Shown here piece by piece: positions 19,990-31,673 of a DNA stretch of 64,000 nucleotides (positions are counted from its first letter, which is position 1; each line of letters opens with the position of its first letter). The translations under genes were made by a program, and so were the position numbers. Origin of the DNA: Siphonodentalium dalli (taxonomy: Eukaryota; Mollusca; Scaphopoda; Gadilida; Siphonodentaliidae); NCBI GenBank assembly GCA_032622095.1, contig CP136063.1, positions 85,911,980 to 85,975,979 on the forward strand, given 5' to 3'. The notes under the pieces were generated by a model. The model ran no database searches. It was not told the origin of the DNA and worked only from the letters and a program-made list of their open reading frames with translations.

Positions 19990-20203
19990 CAGTAATGCCC
20001 TAAATAATCGACTCCGTAACCACAGCAGAATTATGGGTAACTTTTCAGGATTTGGTCGGAAATATGGCTTGTTGCCATTCATCGGAAAGCTCTCACTGAG
20101 AGTTTTCCGATGAATGGCAAAAAGCCATATTCCAACTAAATCCTAAAAAATTACCCATAATTCTGCTGTGGTTAAGGAGTCAATTATTTAGGGCATTACT
20201 GTA
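19990..20203. repeat. Mariner-like foldback MITE, family 5
   Basis: CAGTAATGCCCTAAATAATC ... GGGCATTACTG followed by TA; both arms present with a few mismatches (GACTCCGTAACC on the left). Confidence 0.85.
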
Positions 20204-20337
20204 TGTCCGTACTGACTATAGACATACTTTTATACCATGGTCACGTACTCTATTATAGTACTAACGGTTATTGTGAAAAAAAATTTGTTAATCGCCACTA
20301 TGGGTTTTAAAAATTGTAAAAAAAATAACAAATGATG

Positions 20338-20476
20338 AAAAATTGTTAGGCCAATGCATTCTCTTATACATGTATATGCGAGGCGACCTATGGTCGACTC
20401 ACATATATAAGAGAATGCATTGGCACAGGGTATATGGGTTGATACAAAAATCGGACCTGGCACTCAAAGGGTTAAG
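20338..20476 (-). repeat. Chimeric MITE: family 2 cassette joined to family 3 end
   Basis: A hairpin cassette of family 2 type (CCAATGCATTCTCTTATACA ... AGAATGCATTGGCACAGGG) continues directly into the family 3 end (TATGGGTTGATACAAAAATC ... CACTCAAAGGGTTAA). The left border is not defined. Confidence 0.7.
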
Positions 20477-21259
20477 GCAATCTATGGGTTAAACGTTTCC
20501 CATGCATTTTGAATGGGAAAGTGATCTACTAACAATAGGGACTACAATGTTGTGTTACAGTAACACCTGGATTAATCAGTCCGTGGCAAAATATAGTTTC
20601 AAGTATCAGACAGATACGTTAATAAACAAATTTTTTAACAAAAATTTTAAACTTTCATCAATCAGTGATATTATCATAAATTTCAATAGCCCTTTTATAC
20701 ACATTCACAATTGCCTCAGGATTCATATCCCTTTGCTGGGTACCAGTAGTAATGTACTGAGTTGCCACGGAGTCCACGGAGGGTTGAAGTGTCGACACAT
20801 TTCTCCCATGTTTTAAGTTCTAACTTTCTAACTATCTAATATTATTCTTATCGGTAGGATCATGGTATATAGTATATTTTAGCTACTGCGGTAAATCATC
20901 AATCCCGCTCGTGGTGTAAATTTGATATTCAGAAACACTACATTATCGTTTTGTTCCTTTTTGTGTTGCCATAGCTGGTGACTATTGTATGAGACACCCC
21001 AATTGGGTGTATTGGAATTAATGTCACCGACTGTGATGCTGTTGAAAGAAATCATTGTGGCTATACCCTTGTAATTGAGTTGGATAAGAATATATGAGTA
21101 TAATCCTCCAGGGAGTGCCTCAATTTAATTGAAGCCCTCACTGGAGGACCATCCTCACCCTCATATTTTCATAATCAGTCAGTTCATCAAAAATGAGTGT
21201 ATTTGATAGTGTATTTGATAGTGTATTTCAAACAATGTGGAGAGTCCCTAGTTAAATAT
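20477..21259. other. Unassigned
   Basis: A 104-codon frame at 20502-20816 shows no family features. A short inverted pair (GTGAGGGCTTC/GAAGCCCTCACTGG) lies near 21115-21150. Confidence 0.35.
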
Positions 21260-21700
21260 TCAACTCTATGGGAGGCCAAATTGACATTTAATAGCTAATT
21301 ATGAAATGCCATTACGCTTAAGCATAATGCAATTACGCTTTAATAAGCGTAATAGCCTCACTCACAACTCCATTATGCTTAAGCGTAATGCCATTACACT
21401 TAAGCGTAATATGTTTTCATAGCCTTACTACCTTACATATAATGGTATCATCTAAGGTAGATATATATTAAAAGTTACTAGCATCAGTAATTGGCTGCAT
21501 CCATTTCAACTTCAGGGGAGTTTTGAGATATGGAATTTGAATTATGCTTAAGCATAATGCCATTACGCTTAGTCGTAATACAAATTCCATTACGCTTAAG
21601 CATAATGGCATTACGCTTAAGCGTAATGGAAATCTGAATTACGTTTACGCTTAAGCGTAATTGGTTATTAAATGTGAATTTGGCCTTCCATACAACTCTG
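21260..21700. repeat. Foldback element with an array of ATTACGCTTAAGCGTAAT palindromes
   Basis: Outer ends GGAGGCCAAATTGACATTTA and (reverse complement) GGAAGGCCAAATTCACATTT are inverted. Between them lie about eight full or mutated copies of the 18-base palindrome, separated by GCC or GG spacers in two clusters (21312-21410 and 21542-21662). Confidence 0.75.
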
Positions 21701-21836
21701 CTTTACCTTCCCAATAGAGTTGAAATTAAATTACCACATATATTTTTTTAGGCAAATTAGGGGATTTCCCACAAAACTTATGAAAACTGGAGATCTCCAA
21801 CATGAATTCCTGACCTTCACTGATTAGCACAGTTAA

Positions 21837-21890
21837 TACCAACATCTGTCAACGTGATATGCATACATATTATGTTGACAGATGTTGGTA
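21837..21890. repeat. Perfect 17-bp-arm hairpin
   Basis: TACCAACATCTGTCAAC and GTTGACAGATGTTGGTA flank a 20-base AT-rich centre. Isolated; class unknown. Confidence 0.7.
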
Positions 21891-22093
21891 ATCGCACATG
21901 AAAATACTGACCACCTGGTCATGGGATTTTCGTAAAACAAAATACAAGTGGTAATAATAAATACAATTACTATAGTTCTCTATTGTGCCTAGCAGTTGAC
22001 CACACATATAATCCCTAGTTACTTATTTACAATTATCAATAGGGGTCATATGCAGTCACCGCTGTGGACACAGTATAGGTGGTAGCAACTTAA

Positions 22094-22290
22094 CCAGGCC
22101 TGAGAATAAGGTGCCTGTCATTTGCAGTATGAGGGGCCCAGAGGGTGAATTTGATAATAAAAAAACTTTCCAGAGAAGAGGCCTCAGCAGAATGAGGTCC
22201 CCAGTGGGTGAATGTGGTGATGATAGCTCACTATGCTGGATAACGTCACTAAATTCTCATTCTGCAAATGACCAGCCCCTTATTCTCAGG
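22094..22290 (+). repeat. Foldback repeat, family 6 (deleted and rearranged)
   Basis: GCCTGAGAATAAGGTGCCTG ... CAGGACTGAAC ends, with GGGCCCAGAGGGTGAATTTG and GAGGTCCCCAGTGGGTGAAT inside. The ends here carry GAGAATAAGG/CCTTATTCTC in place of GAGTTTAGTG, a matched change in both ends. Confidence 0.6.
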
Positions 22291-23246
22291 ACTGAACTTT
22301 ATATAATAACTAGGAGAGTCCAAAATAATTGTATTTTCATATCATATTCATTCTATTTTCCACAATGACCATAATGTCACTGGCTCAGCACACAACATAT
22401 GATGTCATTTGGTAGTGAAGACAGGTGAAGAGATTAATTTGTAGATGAACGAAAAATACCTCATTCCATTTTATTGAATTGTATATGCATTTGAGTTCCA
22501 AGTGCAGTATTTCTATCTCATACATAAATATGTATTCAGGGTTTCAAACATCCAGTTACAAAAACATCATCTTGGCATAAACAGGCTTAACAGTCCTTCT
22601 AAGCCAATGGAAATATATATAAATTGCTGAAACAGGCTCCTATATTCATCGACTGAGGGGCATGCATTCCTTTTGTGTGATTTTTGCACATTTTTATCTT
22701 AAACAGGCTCCCCAGGGAGCCTTTATTCAGCAGCGTAGAGGCCTGCGGAGCACTTTCCTATCGTTTTAACATTTTTATTTTTAAAACAAATTCAAATACA
22801 AATTTTGAAAAAAACTAAAACTGTTATAACATGTGCCGGTGTACCCAGAGTCACCACACCAATTTAGTTGAAACCGGTCCAGTGGTCTGGGAGAAAAATT
22901 GCGAACAGACAGATAGATCCAACTCTTTATAATATACAGATAAATGGGTACAAAATTCTTTATCTAACAAGATGTCTCTAGGTGGTACCTCCTTGGCTCA
23001 ACATTCTGTTAACCAGAATCAAAAGCAAGATTTCAAAAATATTAGCCTGGAATGTGAATTATCTTTCAAACACAAACTTTTTTAAACGATTTTTTTCAGT
23101 TTTTCCAGACCAATTTTCACAAATCATTCTTTGTTTTTATCGGTGTACAAAATAATATATTTGGAACAAGATGTGCCACCTAAATGTGCTTTCTTGTTTG
23201 ATATTGACTTTATTTGTTATCCATTTATTTCATAAACAAGCCAGAA
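22291..23246. other. Unassigned, with possible retroelement-like tail
   Basis: The block AAACCGGTCCAGTGGTCTGG followed by GCGAACAGACAGATAGATCC and ACAGATAAATGGG (22870-22950) resembles the 3' tails of dispersed invertebrate repeats, but no reverse transcriptase frame is present. Confidence 0.3.
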
Positions 23247-23690
23247 AATAGCGTGTCTGTCATTTGCAGAATGAGGTCCCCAGAGAGTGAATTTAGTGAT
23301 GCTATCCCGCACAGCATCACAAAATTCACCCTCTGGAGACCTCATTCTGCTTAGGCCTCATCTTCTTGGAAGTATATATTATAGTCTCAAATTAACATTG
23401 TTTTTAGTTACATTTTCCCTTCTGGGAAGTTTCTATATCCCCTAATTTGCAGAATATAAAATGCATAATTGAGGTGCCCAATAGGTGAACATCAGCAACT
23501 TCAACTGAGTAACTTCAATCTGATCCTAGGTCTACCATAGCAGTTGAGGGTCTAAGCATGATGAGGTTCCCAGAGCAGTCCAGAGGGTGAATTTGGTGTT
23601 GCCAGCCTGCTATGCGGGATAGCGTCACTAAATTCACCCTCTGGGGACCTCATTCTGCAAATGACAGACACGCTATTTGCAGGCTTGTTC
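23247..23690 (+). repeat. Foldback repeat, family 6
   Basis: Starts GCGTGTCTGTCATTTGCAGA and ends with its inverse TCTGCAAATGACAGACACGC. Two hairpins with CCAGAG(A/G)GTGAATTTAGTGA arms are separated by a spacer with the GGAAGTTTCTATATCCCC block. Confidence 0.75.
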
Positions 23691-24716
23691 ATACAGTTTT
23701 GACATCTCAGAGTTACAATATTAATGTCTCATTTGGTCTTAAACATTTTTACATTAAACCAAAGTGAAAAGTGATGTTAAATTATATTTAGTATGTTGTT
23801 GTTGTTGTTGTAACTGGAGGTCATGCACCTTTAATACTTTCAGGGGTAAAAATTCGCTCTTCTGGCTTTATCAATCAATCAATTGTTCATTGGAAGAAGC
23901 ACATGATTATACATACATACATACATAAATACATTTCAACATAAGCACATGTAGCAGATATTTCATGTTTCGTAATCCAACTGTTAACATTATAGTATAT
24001 TATTATCCATCCCTTTACTAACACTATTTCTCATTGGACAAAAGCCGTCACATGATAATCCGGGAAAAAGTCATATTGGACTCTGAATGTGTCAAGAATA
24101 TACTACCTGACATCACAGGAGTCCCAAAAGTCATATTGGACTCGAATTGAGTCCAATATGACTTTTTTTTAAGTTATCGGGACACCGGTGATGTCACAAA
24201 GTATTTCTAATCAAAGCACAGTAACTCTATTGGCAAGTGTATCAGTGAAATTGCAATGGGTTATTGGGCTAAATTACAGTAGGAAATGTCAAATTGTACT
24301 GAAATTTCCAACTGGATGCTCCGATTTTCCCACTACTGAATATTTGGACAATGTCATTATACAATGTTGTGTACAGTATGTGTTTTCTTGTATTCATCCA
24401 GGTTGCTGCACGTCAAGTCCATTTAACTTTTCACCACAACCTGGACTCGTTCAAGAAAAACACATTTTGTACACAACATTATATAACAACTTTATAATAA
24501 TCAAAAGTATGTTAATCTTAAATTATATGAACGATATTCTAGTTGTGATATGAGACTAGAGACTTGAAACATTCGGTGTTTCATTTATAACTTACAAACT
24601 CTTTCTTTATATCAAATATTCCATATAACTAGACTAGTTCAATATTAATTGTAATAAAGGCTTATTTGCTACGTCTAATAAAAATTTATAAGATTCTCTC
24701 AAGCTCATAACCCTTT
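23691..24716. other. Unassigned; microsatellite and a short hairpin
   Basis: A (GTT)n run lies at 23794-23810 and an ACATACAT run near 23910-23930. AAAAGTCATATTGGACTC and GAGTCCAATATGACTTTT form a hairpin at 24126-24165, and the same arm is present again at 24066. A 121-codon frame (24188-24553) has no family features. Confidence 0.5.
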
Positions 24717-25098
24717 ACCCAACAAACCGGCCAAAACCGGCCAAATAAAGCTTCAACAGCCTAAAATATCTTCGGTCTGTCTCAATAGAACCATACAAAT
24801 ATGAATATCATTGGAACCGGCTCCTTGACCACATTGTGATAGTTACAGTTATGCCCTGTGCCAATGCATTCTCTTATATATGCGAGTCGACCATAGGTCG
24901 CCTCGCATATATAAGAGAATGCATTGGCCTAAAAAAAAATCTTTTTTTTACCATTTTTTCTTACATTCTTTAACAATTTTATAATTTTTAATGTGTTAAG
25001 CCAATGCATTCTCTTATATATGCGAGGCGACCTATGGTCGACTCGCATATATAAGAGAATGCATTGACACAGGGCCGTTCTGTTGGGTGAAGGGTTAA
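24717..25098 (+). repeat. TTAA MITE, family 2
   Basis: ATAACCCTTTACCCAACAAA (left TTAA mutated) ... TTGGGTGAAGGGTTAA. Both hairpin cassettes are present; the spacer is a few bases shorter than in 11811-12209. Confidence 0.85.
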
Positions 25099-25548
25099 AC
25101 AATGAACACTCAACTAAACAGTGTTTCTTGTTTTCAACTTTATGAGGAAAATTTCCACAATATCGTTTATCTGCATCAGTATTGCTGTAGCTCCCTGTTT
25201 CAATCAATAGAGAATGGGCTCTTATACAAAGTTTAGTAAGTACTGAATATAATAACATTGATATACTATTCTTAAGGTAATTCTGAAGTTTGAAACTTTC
25301 ATATATTGTTGGATAAAACCTTAATTTACCAGTTTGAGTTATACTTATATTATCTAGTTCCTTTGTAACTATTTTTTATTTTTATAGAATTCTTTCAAAG
25401 ATTCTTCAAAATTTTTACTTGTTATGTCCAAGGATGATAGATAACTACTGCCTTCAAGATCTGTTGGAAGTGTTGAGTAACCTTATTGGCATGTTATAAT
25501 ACAATCATGTATATGATAGTTCATAGAACTTGCAATTATGTGACTTAG
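25099..25548. other. Unassigned
   Basis: No feature recognised. Confidence 0.35.
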
Positions 25549-25769
25549 GGTAATGCTCTAAATAATCGACTCCTTAACCACAGCAGAATTATATTATATG
25601 GGTAATTTTTCAGGATTTAGTCGGAAATATGGCTTATTGCCATTCATCGGAAAGCTCTCGAGGAGAGCTTTCCAATGAATGGCAACAAGCCATATTTACG
25701 ACTAAATCCTGAAAAATTACCCATAATTCTGCTGTAGTTAAGGAGTCGATTATTTAGAGCATTACTGTA
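25549..25769. repeat. Mariner-like foldback MITE, family 5
   Basis: GGTAATGCTCTAAATAATCG ... CATTACTGTA. The left arm has an extra ATATTAT in the GAATTATGGGTAA block. Both arms carry the TAATGCTCTAAAT variant. Confidence 0.83.
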
Positions 25770-26131
25770 TTAAAGATAGTGTATCTCTTCTGGGCCACAT
25801 TTACAACAACAACATATTTTGTATAGAACCCGATTTCAAGACTACAAACAATTTTTTCTGTGAATAAAACACTAACAAAGTGAAGATTGGTTATATTATT
25901 TGTCTACAAAGGCATAATAAAGTGATTTATTCCTGACGTTGCCGAGCAAAATATCTTACATTTTGCCTTGGTGGTGAGTGATAACAAGATAGAGTTCTCC
26001 CACTTGCTATACTCGGAAAGTTCACATGAGATCGCCTGAAGTCTTATGGCCGATATGTTCTAAAAATAGCCTGTAAAACTGTCCTAAAAGGTTGTATGTA
26101 TTATACCAGAAAAATCAAAATAAAATCAATA
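25770..26131. other. Unassigned
   Basis: No feature recognised. Confidence 0.35.
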
Positions 26132-26985
26132 TTAACACGTTAAGTGCCGGAACCCTATAGTGTAACATTCCAGGGTGCCAACTTTAGATTATGTATTAAA
26201 TAGGTAGATTGCAACATATAACCACCCTCAAAACGTGGCATGTGTCAGGTTGGATAACATAAAAACATGCCAGATATGCATTACGAGATAACTCATAGTC
26301 GGCACAGAGCAACGTCATCTCATGGTATTTTGGCTGGGTGCCGACTATGAGTTATCTTGTACCCACACTTTGCCACTCTTTTCTCATGGGTACTTCATCA
26401 GATAATCATGTTCGATATTGTTAATAATAAACATGTACTGATTTTACCTTTTGGAGTAGCCTGCGCTACTTCTGACTACGACATAACTCGTTGTCACAGC
26501 TGGCAATATCATATCCCACATTCCAGGTTTAAATGGGCGGTGCTGTTTGCTGACTACAAGTTATCTCATACCTAAATTTTGACAAATACAATCGTACATG
26601 TGTGATCATGCTACTTCAAAATTGATGTCTACTATTCAAATACATGAATTCACTAGTTATTTTGGAGTGCAGAATGTTGCAGGCTTTTGTGGATCTTATC
26701 ATAAAATGCCAATTCAGATGGCACAACGGATTTAGGGGCCAGTGCAGCAGTATAACCATTCTTTCAGCATCAATTAGGTCGCTTTATTACAGAGATGCAT
26801 TAGCATCACTAACATCACATATATATTTGAGATGGTTGAAATCATGTTTACGTGTGGAACTCAATTTCTTAAATTTCTACAGAAGAACATCTAGACCCCA
26901 TATATAAAGTACGAGATAACTCGTAGTGGCACCCTAGAATATAGTGTAGTATGAGATAACTCGTAGCCAGCACTCAACATGTTAA
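26132..26985. repeat. TTAA-flanked element with GAGATAACTC blocks
   Basis: TTAA borders (26132-26135, 26982-26985) and terminal repeats CACGTTAAGTGCCGG / CATGTTGAGTGCTGG. Inside, the block GAGATAACTCATAGTCGGCA and its inverse recur (26283, 26341, 26550, 26910, 26951). About 846 bp; no transposase recognised. Confidence 0.75.
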
Positions 26986-27040
26986 TTGATAGAAATGTTT
27001 CTGGACAGGGGTCTTTGATTCATATTTATTATGTTGTACA
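26986..27040 (-). repeat. Fragment of the element at 49443-49939
   Basis: TTGATAGAAATGTTTCTGGA and the following CAGGGGTCTTTGATTCATAT match GATAGAAGCATTTCCGGACA / CAGGGGTCTTCGATTCAGAT at 49840-49880. Confidence 0.6.
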
Positions 27041-27049
27041 CAGGGAAGC

Positions 27050-27266
27050 TACAGTAATGCTCTAATTAATCGACCTCTTAACCAAAGCAGAATTATGGGT
27101 AACTTTTCAGGATTTAGTCAGAAATATGGCTTGTTGCCATTCATCGGAAAGCTCTCGGGGAGAGCTTTCCAATGAATGGCAACAAGCCATATTTCCGACT
27201 AAATCCTGAAAAGTTACCCATAATTCTGCTTTGGTTAAGAGGTCGATCAATTAGAGCATTACTGTA
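27050..27266. repeat. Mariner-like foldback MITE, family 5
   Basis: TACAGTAATGCTCTAATTAA ... TTAGAGCATTACTGTA; both arms nearly perfect, with the paired variant GACCTCTTAACCAAAG / CTTTGGTTAAGAGGTC. Confidence 0.87.
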
Positions 27267-27609
27267 TATAAAACTTGTTAGGAAGAGATAGACTATCTTT
27301 AAATTTATTGGATGGGAATCATTCAAAACTCTGTTATAGTTCTTTGCATTTCCCACATTTTGTACTTTTTCATAGAACATTTTAGAAAAAAATTCTTCAT
27401 ATTATAAAAGTCTTTATACTTCAATTGTGATATACATGTATTCAACTATTTCTGTGATAACATTGTTATTTGTGATTTGTTATGTTATTTATAAAAAACT
27501 ATTGTGTGCCATCGTACTATACAGTACATTCATATTGCTGAAGTGCCATGTTATTTGTATTTAGTCAAAGCTGATAACTTTTAGTCTGAGACAAGAAGTG
27601 TACTGTAAA
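27267..27609. other. Unassigned
   Basis: AT-rich sequence between two family 5 copies; nothing recognised. Confidence 0.35.
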
Positions 27610-27825
27610 TACAGTAATGCCTTAAATAATCGACTCCTTAACCACAGCAGAATTATGGGTAACTTTTCAGGATTTAGTCGGAAATATGGATTGTTGCATT
27701 TCATCGGAAAGCTCTCATTGAGAGCTTTCCGATTAATGGCAAAAGCCATATTTCCGACTAAATCCTGAAAAGTTACCCATAATTCTGCTGTGGTTAAGGA
27801 GTTGATTATTTAGGGCATTACTGTA
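27610..27825. repeat. Mariner-like foldback MITE, family 5
   Basis: TACAGTAATGCCTTAAATAA ... GGGCATTACTGTA; both arms nearly complete. Confidence 0.87.
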
Positions 27826-28098
27826 GAATTGTCAATCAACTTTTCTTTCTTTTGCCTAAAGTCCCACAAGGCATTCACAATGTGATGTGAATAGAGAGTT
27901 ATTTGGCCGCTAACAAATAACAACTTGTATGAGTAGAGAGAGTAGTTACCGTCAAGGTCGAAAAGATCGAATGATCTTCTCCTTCGACCCACAGTTTGTT
28001 GTTTTGAAGAATGTGGCCCGTGTTATATATAAGGTTAAAGTTGTGATAGTTGTGTTAGTTTAACCTGAGTGACCAACATCTGAAGTTATATAGAGAGT

Positions 28099-28247
28099 AA
28101 TCAATTGGTTTCGATGATTACGTGACATAATTCACGAGGGGAGCCGGGCCTGGTAAAACCCGAGTGAGCGGAGCGAACGAGGGTTTTACCAATAGGACTG
28201 GCTACCCGAGTGAATTATGTCACGTAATCATCGAAACCAATTGATTA
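28099..28247. repeat. Foldback with 37-bp outer arms and an inner palindrome
   Basis: AATCAATTGGTTTCGATGAT and ATCATCGAAACCAATTGATT form the outer arms (continuing through TACGTGACATAATTCAC). Inside, GGTAAAACCC ... GGGTTTTACC encloses GAGTGAGCGGAGCGAACGA. Confidence 0.8.
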
Positions 28248-29543
28248 TTCTGTTTATTACACACTTTCAACCACTAAAAGTTGCTAATTCTAAAGAGAAG
28301 ATGTGACAAAATAAGCCCAGATCAGCTGATTCTCCCATTTTGAACCCCAACGTACAGTTGCGCGTGCAGTTACGCGGATGGACACATAATTTAAATAATT
28401 GTGACGTAACGATACCGATTTACCTCATAATTTGATTCAATTTGGTGCGATTCATTTTTTAAAGTTTCGGAAATTTTCTGTCAAAATTGTGTTTATTCTG
28501 AGCGAACAAGCATGGCACTTGGAACGGGATATTGTGAAGATTTTGATGGTGTGTGTAAATAATGTTGGTTCATACAGGAAATGTTTGGAAATCGTGCTAA
28601 AAGTAGAAAGCCAAGTTTCGAAGTGACGATATTTTAATCATCGACGTAAACAAACTCTCGAAGAGCAACACGTGGAAATTCAGCTCGGAACTGGATAAAT
28701 TTATTGTTCACATGGAATTGTTCATAGTTCATTTGACTGGAATATGACATCGTCCGAATCGTCGGAGTCGATAATAGGTAAGATTCTTCTTAATTTTACC
28801 AGTTTATTAACTGCTTCTGCATCATCGTTAGCAGTTCGTTTCTGTTCAACTTCAACCATGTTTGAGCCGCAGAAAGTGAAAATAGTTCCGGCTTAGAGCG
28901 GAACTGTCAAAAATCGTGTGCTCTCACCGGTGACGTAATTCACAGGTGTGACATTATCACTTTTAATTCACCAAGAAATCCTTATAAATCACGTCTAAGT
29001 GTGTAATAAAAGATTATAATCTATGGCCAGACTATGTTCCTTTATCAGAATTAGCTTTGCTGCTCATTTGGATCAGTCTATCACTGAAATTCGTATCTGC
29101 TTCTTGAGGCAGCCTGAGGTGTCCACATTTTACTCATTACAGTATTTACCAGAACATTTATGCAAAGTGCTGCAAATAATATTTTATCCTGTTTTAATTC
29201 CAATAAAATAATGTAAGGCGAAATTGAGTACCATCATTACTATTAATTATAATTTAATGAAGAAATATGCAGCGCACCACATTATCTGTATTTTAGACTT
29301 ATTATTCTTTGCTGAAAAGGTAAACATTACTTCTGTTACAGCTGCATATGCAAAATACATAAACTCTTTTAACATATCTCTGTCAAATGTTTACACATAT
29401 TGATAGAGAGAACATAAAGTAGATGACCACAATGAAGAAAATGATTAGCTGATCCTTATAGTCTGGTGTACTAGTCTAATTGTAACTTCAGAACAATTGA
29501 AAGCCACTAGAGGAAATTTAAGATCACAAATTATAATGGAGAG
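28248..29543. other. Mostly unassigned
   Basis: Less AT-rich than its surroundings between about 28260 and 28960. It contains one possible short first exon (next entry) and no other supported feature. Confidence 0.4.
28744..28779 (+). CDS. Possible orphan first exon (weak)
   Basis: ATG at 28744 opens a frame MTSSESSESII that runs straight into a consensus donor G|GTAAGATT at 28779/28780. No downstream exon that continues the frame was recognised within the window, and a chance donor is quite possible. Confidence 0.2.
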
Positions 29544-29630
29544 CACAGGTCCTCTGGTGCGATAACAATACCATCATTACATACCTTAAGGTATATACTC
29601 AGGTAGTGTTGTCGCACCAGGGGACCTGTT
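29544..29630. repeat. Hairpin with ~30-bp arms
   Basis: CACAGGTCCTCTGGTGCGA / TCGCACCAGGGGACCTGT, continuing inward with TACCTTAAGGTA at the centre. Confidence 0.7.
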
Positions 29631-30138
29631 ATCTAGGATATACATATTAAAATATCAGAAGACACTAAATTAATCAGCAGCAATTTATATACACCCAATT
29701 AAAACAATATGTCACTCTGTGTACTGGACATAAATTTATTTCATGCATGTTACTGGAAAAGATTTTGATCCTGCAGTGATCATGTAGTCATCTTCAGTGA
29801 AGTGTGCTGAACATTCAACACTAAAACTACTTGGTTCCCATTGTCCATTTCATCCATCGCTTTGTCAAATATCTGCTGTCCATTTTTCTTGTAACTCGTC
29901 ACCTTTCAGGGATAAATGTCCACCTCGATTGGTAGAATACATTGCACAACATTGTGTAGGCAGTGTTAGTAGTTGGTTACTCAAAAAATAAAGAGAATAA
30001 CAATCCAAATAAGTTGAGATTAAGAATGAATCTGACATAGGACAGTTAAAATACGCTTTAACTCTTAACTGGAAATGGAGAGGTCTTTTATAGTAACCTG
30101 GTGGCCAATGTCGATAGTGGGACCCAATCATAAAATAG
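29631..30138. other. Unassigned
   Basis: No feature recognised. Confidence 0.35.
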
Positions 30139-30255
30139 TACAGTAATGCCCTAAATAATCGACTCCTTAACCACAGCAGACTTATGGGTAAATCCTAAAA
30201 AATTACCCATAATTCTGCTGTGGTTAAGGAGTCGATTATTTAGGGCATTACTGTA
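30139..30255. repeat. Mariner-like foldback MITE, family 5, 117-bp deletion form
   Basis: TACAGTAATGCCCTAAATAA ... GGGCATTACTGTA; both outer arms intact but the centre is deleted symmetrically, leaving about 55 bp per arm. Confidence 0.87.
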
Positions 30256-30758
30256 CCTGATGTCAGTACACTTCTTGTCCAGAAACTTGATTTTCTTGAT
30301 AGATAGTGCTGACCAGTGTATCAATACACATATTATCTGAGCAAGTATCCTATATATTTATTTAAATATGTAAAATGTTTTTCATTATACCAAAGTTCTT
30401 TTACTTTATATTGTTTTTACTTTATATTGTTACAACAACATCTGAACTGTGTTGTTAGAAATAAATAAACTTGTTATAAATCTGTGAATCCAGTGTATTA
30501 CATTTTCCTTGAATTGAAGTCATAGTTGCGTCAAAACGTGTATGAAACCAGTCAACTTTAGCGAAATAACTCTTGTTGATGATGTGGTCACTCTGTCATC
30601 TGAGTCAGTTCAGTACTCAGACTGGTTGCTGAATCTGTCTAGTAAGGCCACGTTCCAGGGCTCATTTTATAAAGCCTGGCCAACAAAAAAATATTCTCTG
30701 TTCCACACATTGACCGACCCCACAAAAAACCCAGACCCTAAGCTTAATAATATACTAG
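30256..30758. other. Unassigned
   Basis: An open frame from the ATG at 30542 into the next element (81 codons) shows no family features. Confidence 0.35.
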
Positions 30759-31644
30759 TAAGACACATTGAAATATATTATGACTGAGATGAACGATTTT
30801 GATAATCTGTGAGGAATATGAGAGATGGTGTGTTTTTCCCAAAATCGGACTTGAGAACCTTGTAACCGGTAAAGTATATATTGGTATATCTGATATTTTC
30901 CCCCAGGGACATGTGGCTGGTACTTCAGTTTGCCTGTCGCTATTTCAGCCACTGAAAAAATTCAGCATGTGAACATTTTCCTCCTTACATACCCGGAATA
31001 CTTCACTCTTGTTAGCGGAATAAGAGACTCTTTTTTTGTTGGCCTAAGATGTACCAAAAGTCATTGAGATCGAGTGTCACCTAAAAATTTTAACTTGAAT
31101 CAGCTCAAGGTTTGAAAACATGCCAATCATGAATTTACTGTATGGCAACACCATTATTACTGGCAGCTACAAGACACCAAACATTACCTCTATTATATAA
31201 TACTCAAGCTCTAGTTGTGACTACATAATTATATTATTCTCCAATAACTACCAGATAATCTCCTCTTAACTAAATTGTGCAACCAGATGATTCAATAAGC
31301 GGTAAGGGAAAGAATATATAATTTAAAACTCTTGTGTTCACGATCCAGTTATTGTTTTAATTACTCCAAATGCCACCTGACGTTGATCCGTACATCAGCA
31401 AATGTTCAACAGTCGACCGATGTCAGCTCAATGTATTAAAATTTGCTGCAGTGGGTTCCTCATATCAAAGGTCCCTGGGGGGGGGGGGGGGGGGGGGGGG
31501 GGGATACCAGATATACCAATAAAAACTATGCCAGTGATACAAGGTTCACAAGTCCGATTTTGGGAAAAACACACCATCTCTCATATTCCTCATAGATTAT
31601 CAAAATCTTTCATCTCAGTCATAATATATTTCAATGTGTCTTAT
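30759..31644. repeat. Element with ~155-bp terminal inverted repeats
   Basis: TAAGACACATTGAAATATAT at the left is the exact inverse of ATATATTTCAATGTGTCTTA at the right. The arms stay matched through CCCAAAATCGGACTTG to the run of C/G (left CCCCCAGGGAC; right GTCCCT plus a long G run). Confidence 0.82.
31477..31503. repeat. Poly-G tract (27 G)
   Basis: An uninterrupted run of 27 G in the right inverted repeat of the 30759-31644 element; the matching place in the left arm has only five C. Confidence 0.9.
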
Positions 31645-31673
31645 TGGCCATGAAATTCCCATTTTCACTGGCA

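Noticed and set aside
21312-21662. CRISPR-like array of 18-base palindromes
   Set aside because: Irregular spacing, very short spacers, both halves within an inverted-repeat element.
24188-24553. 121-codon plus-strand frame
   Set aside because: No recognisable family or compositional sign of coding; expected by chance in a window of this size.
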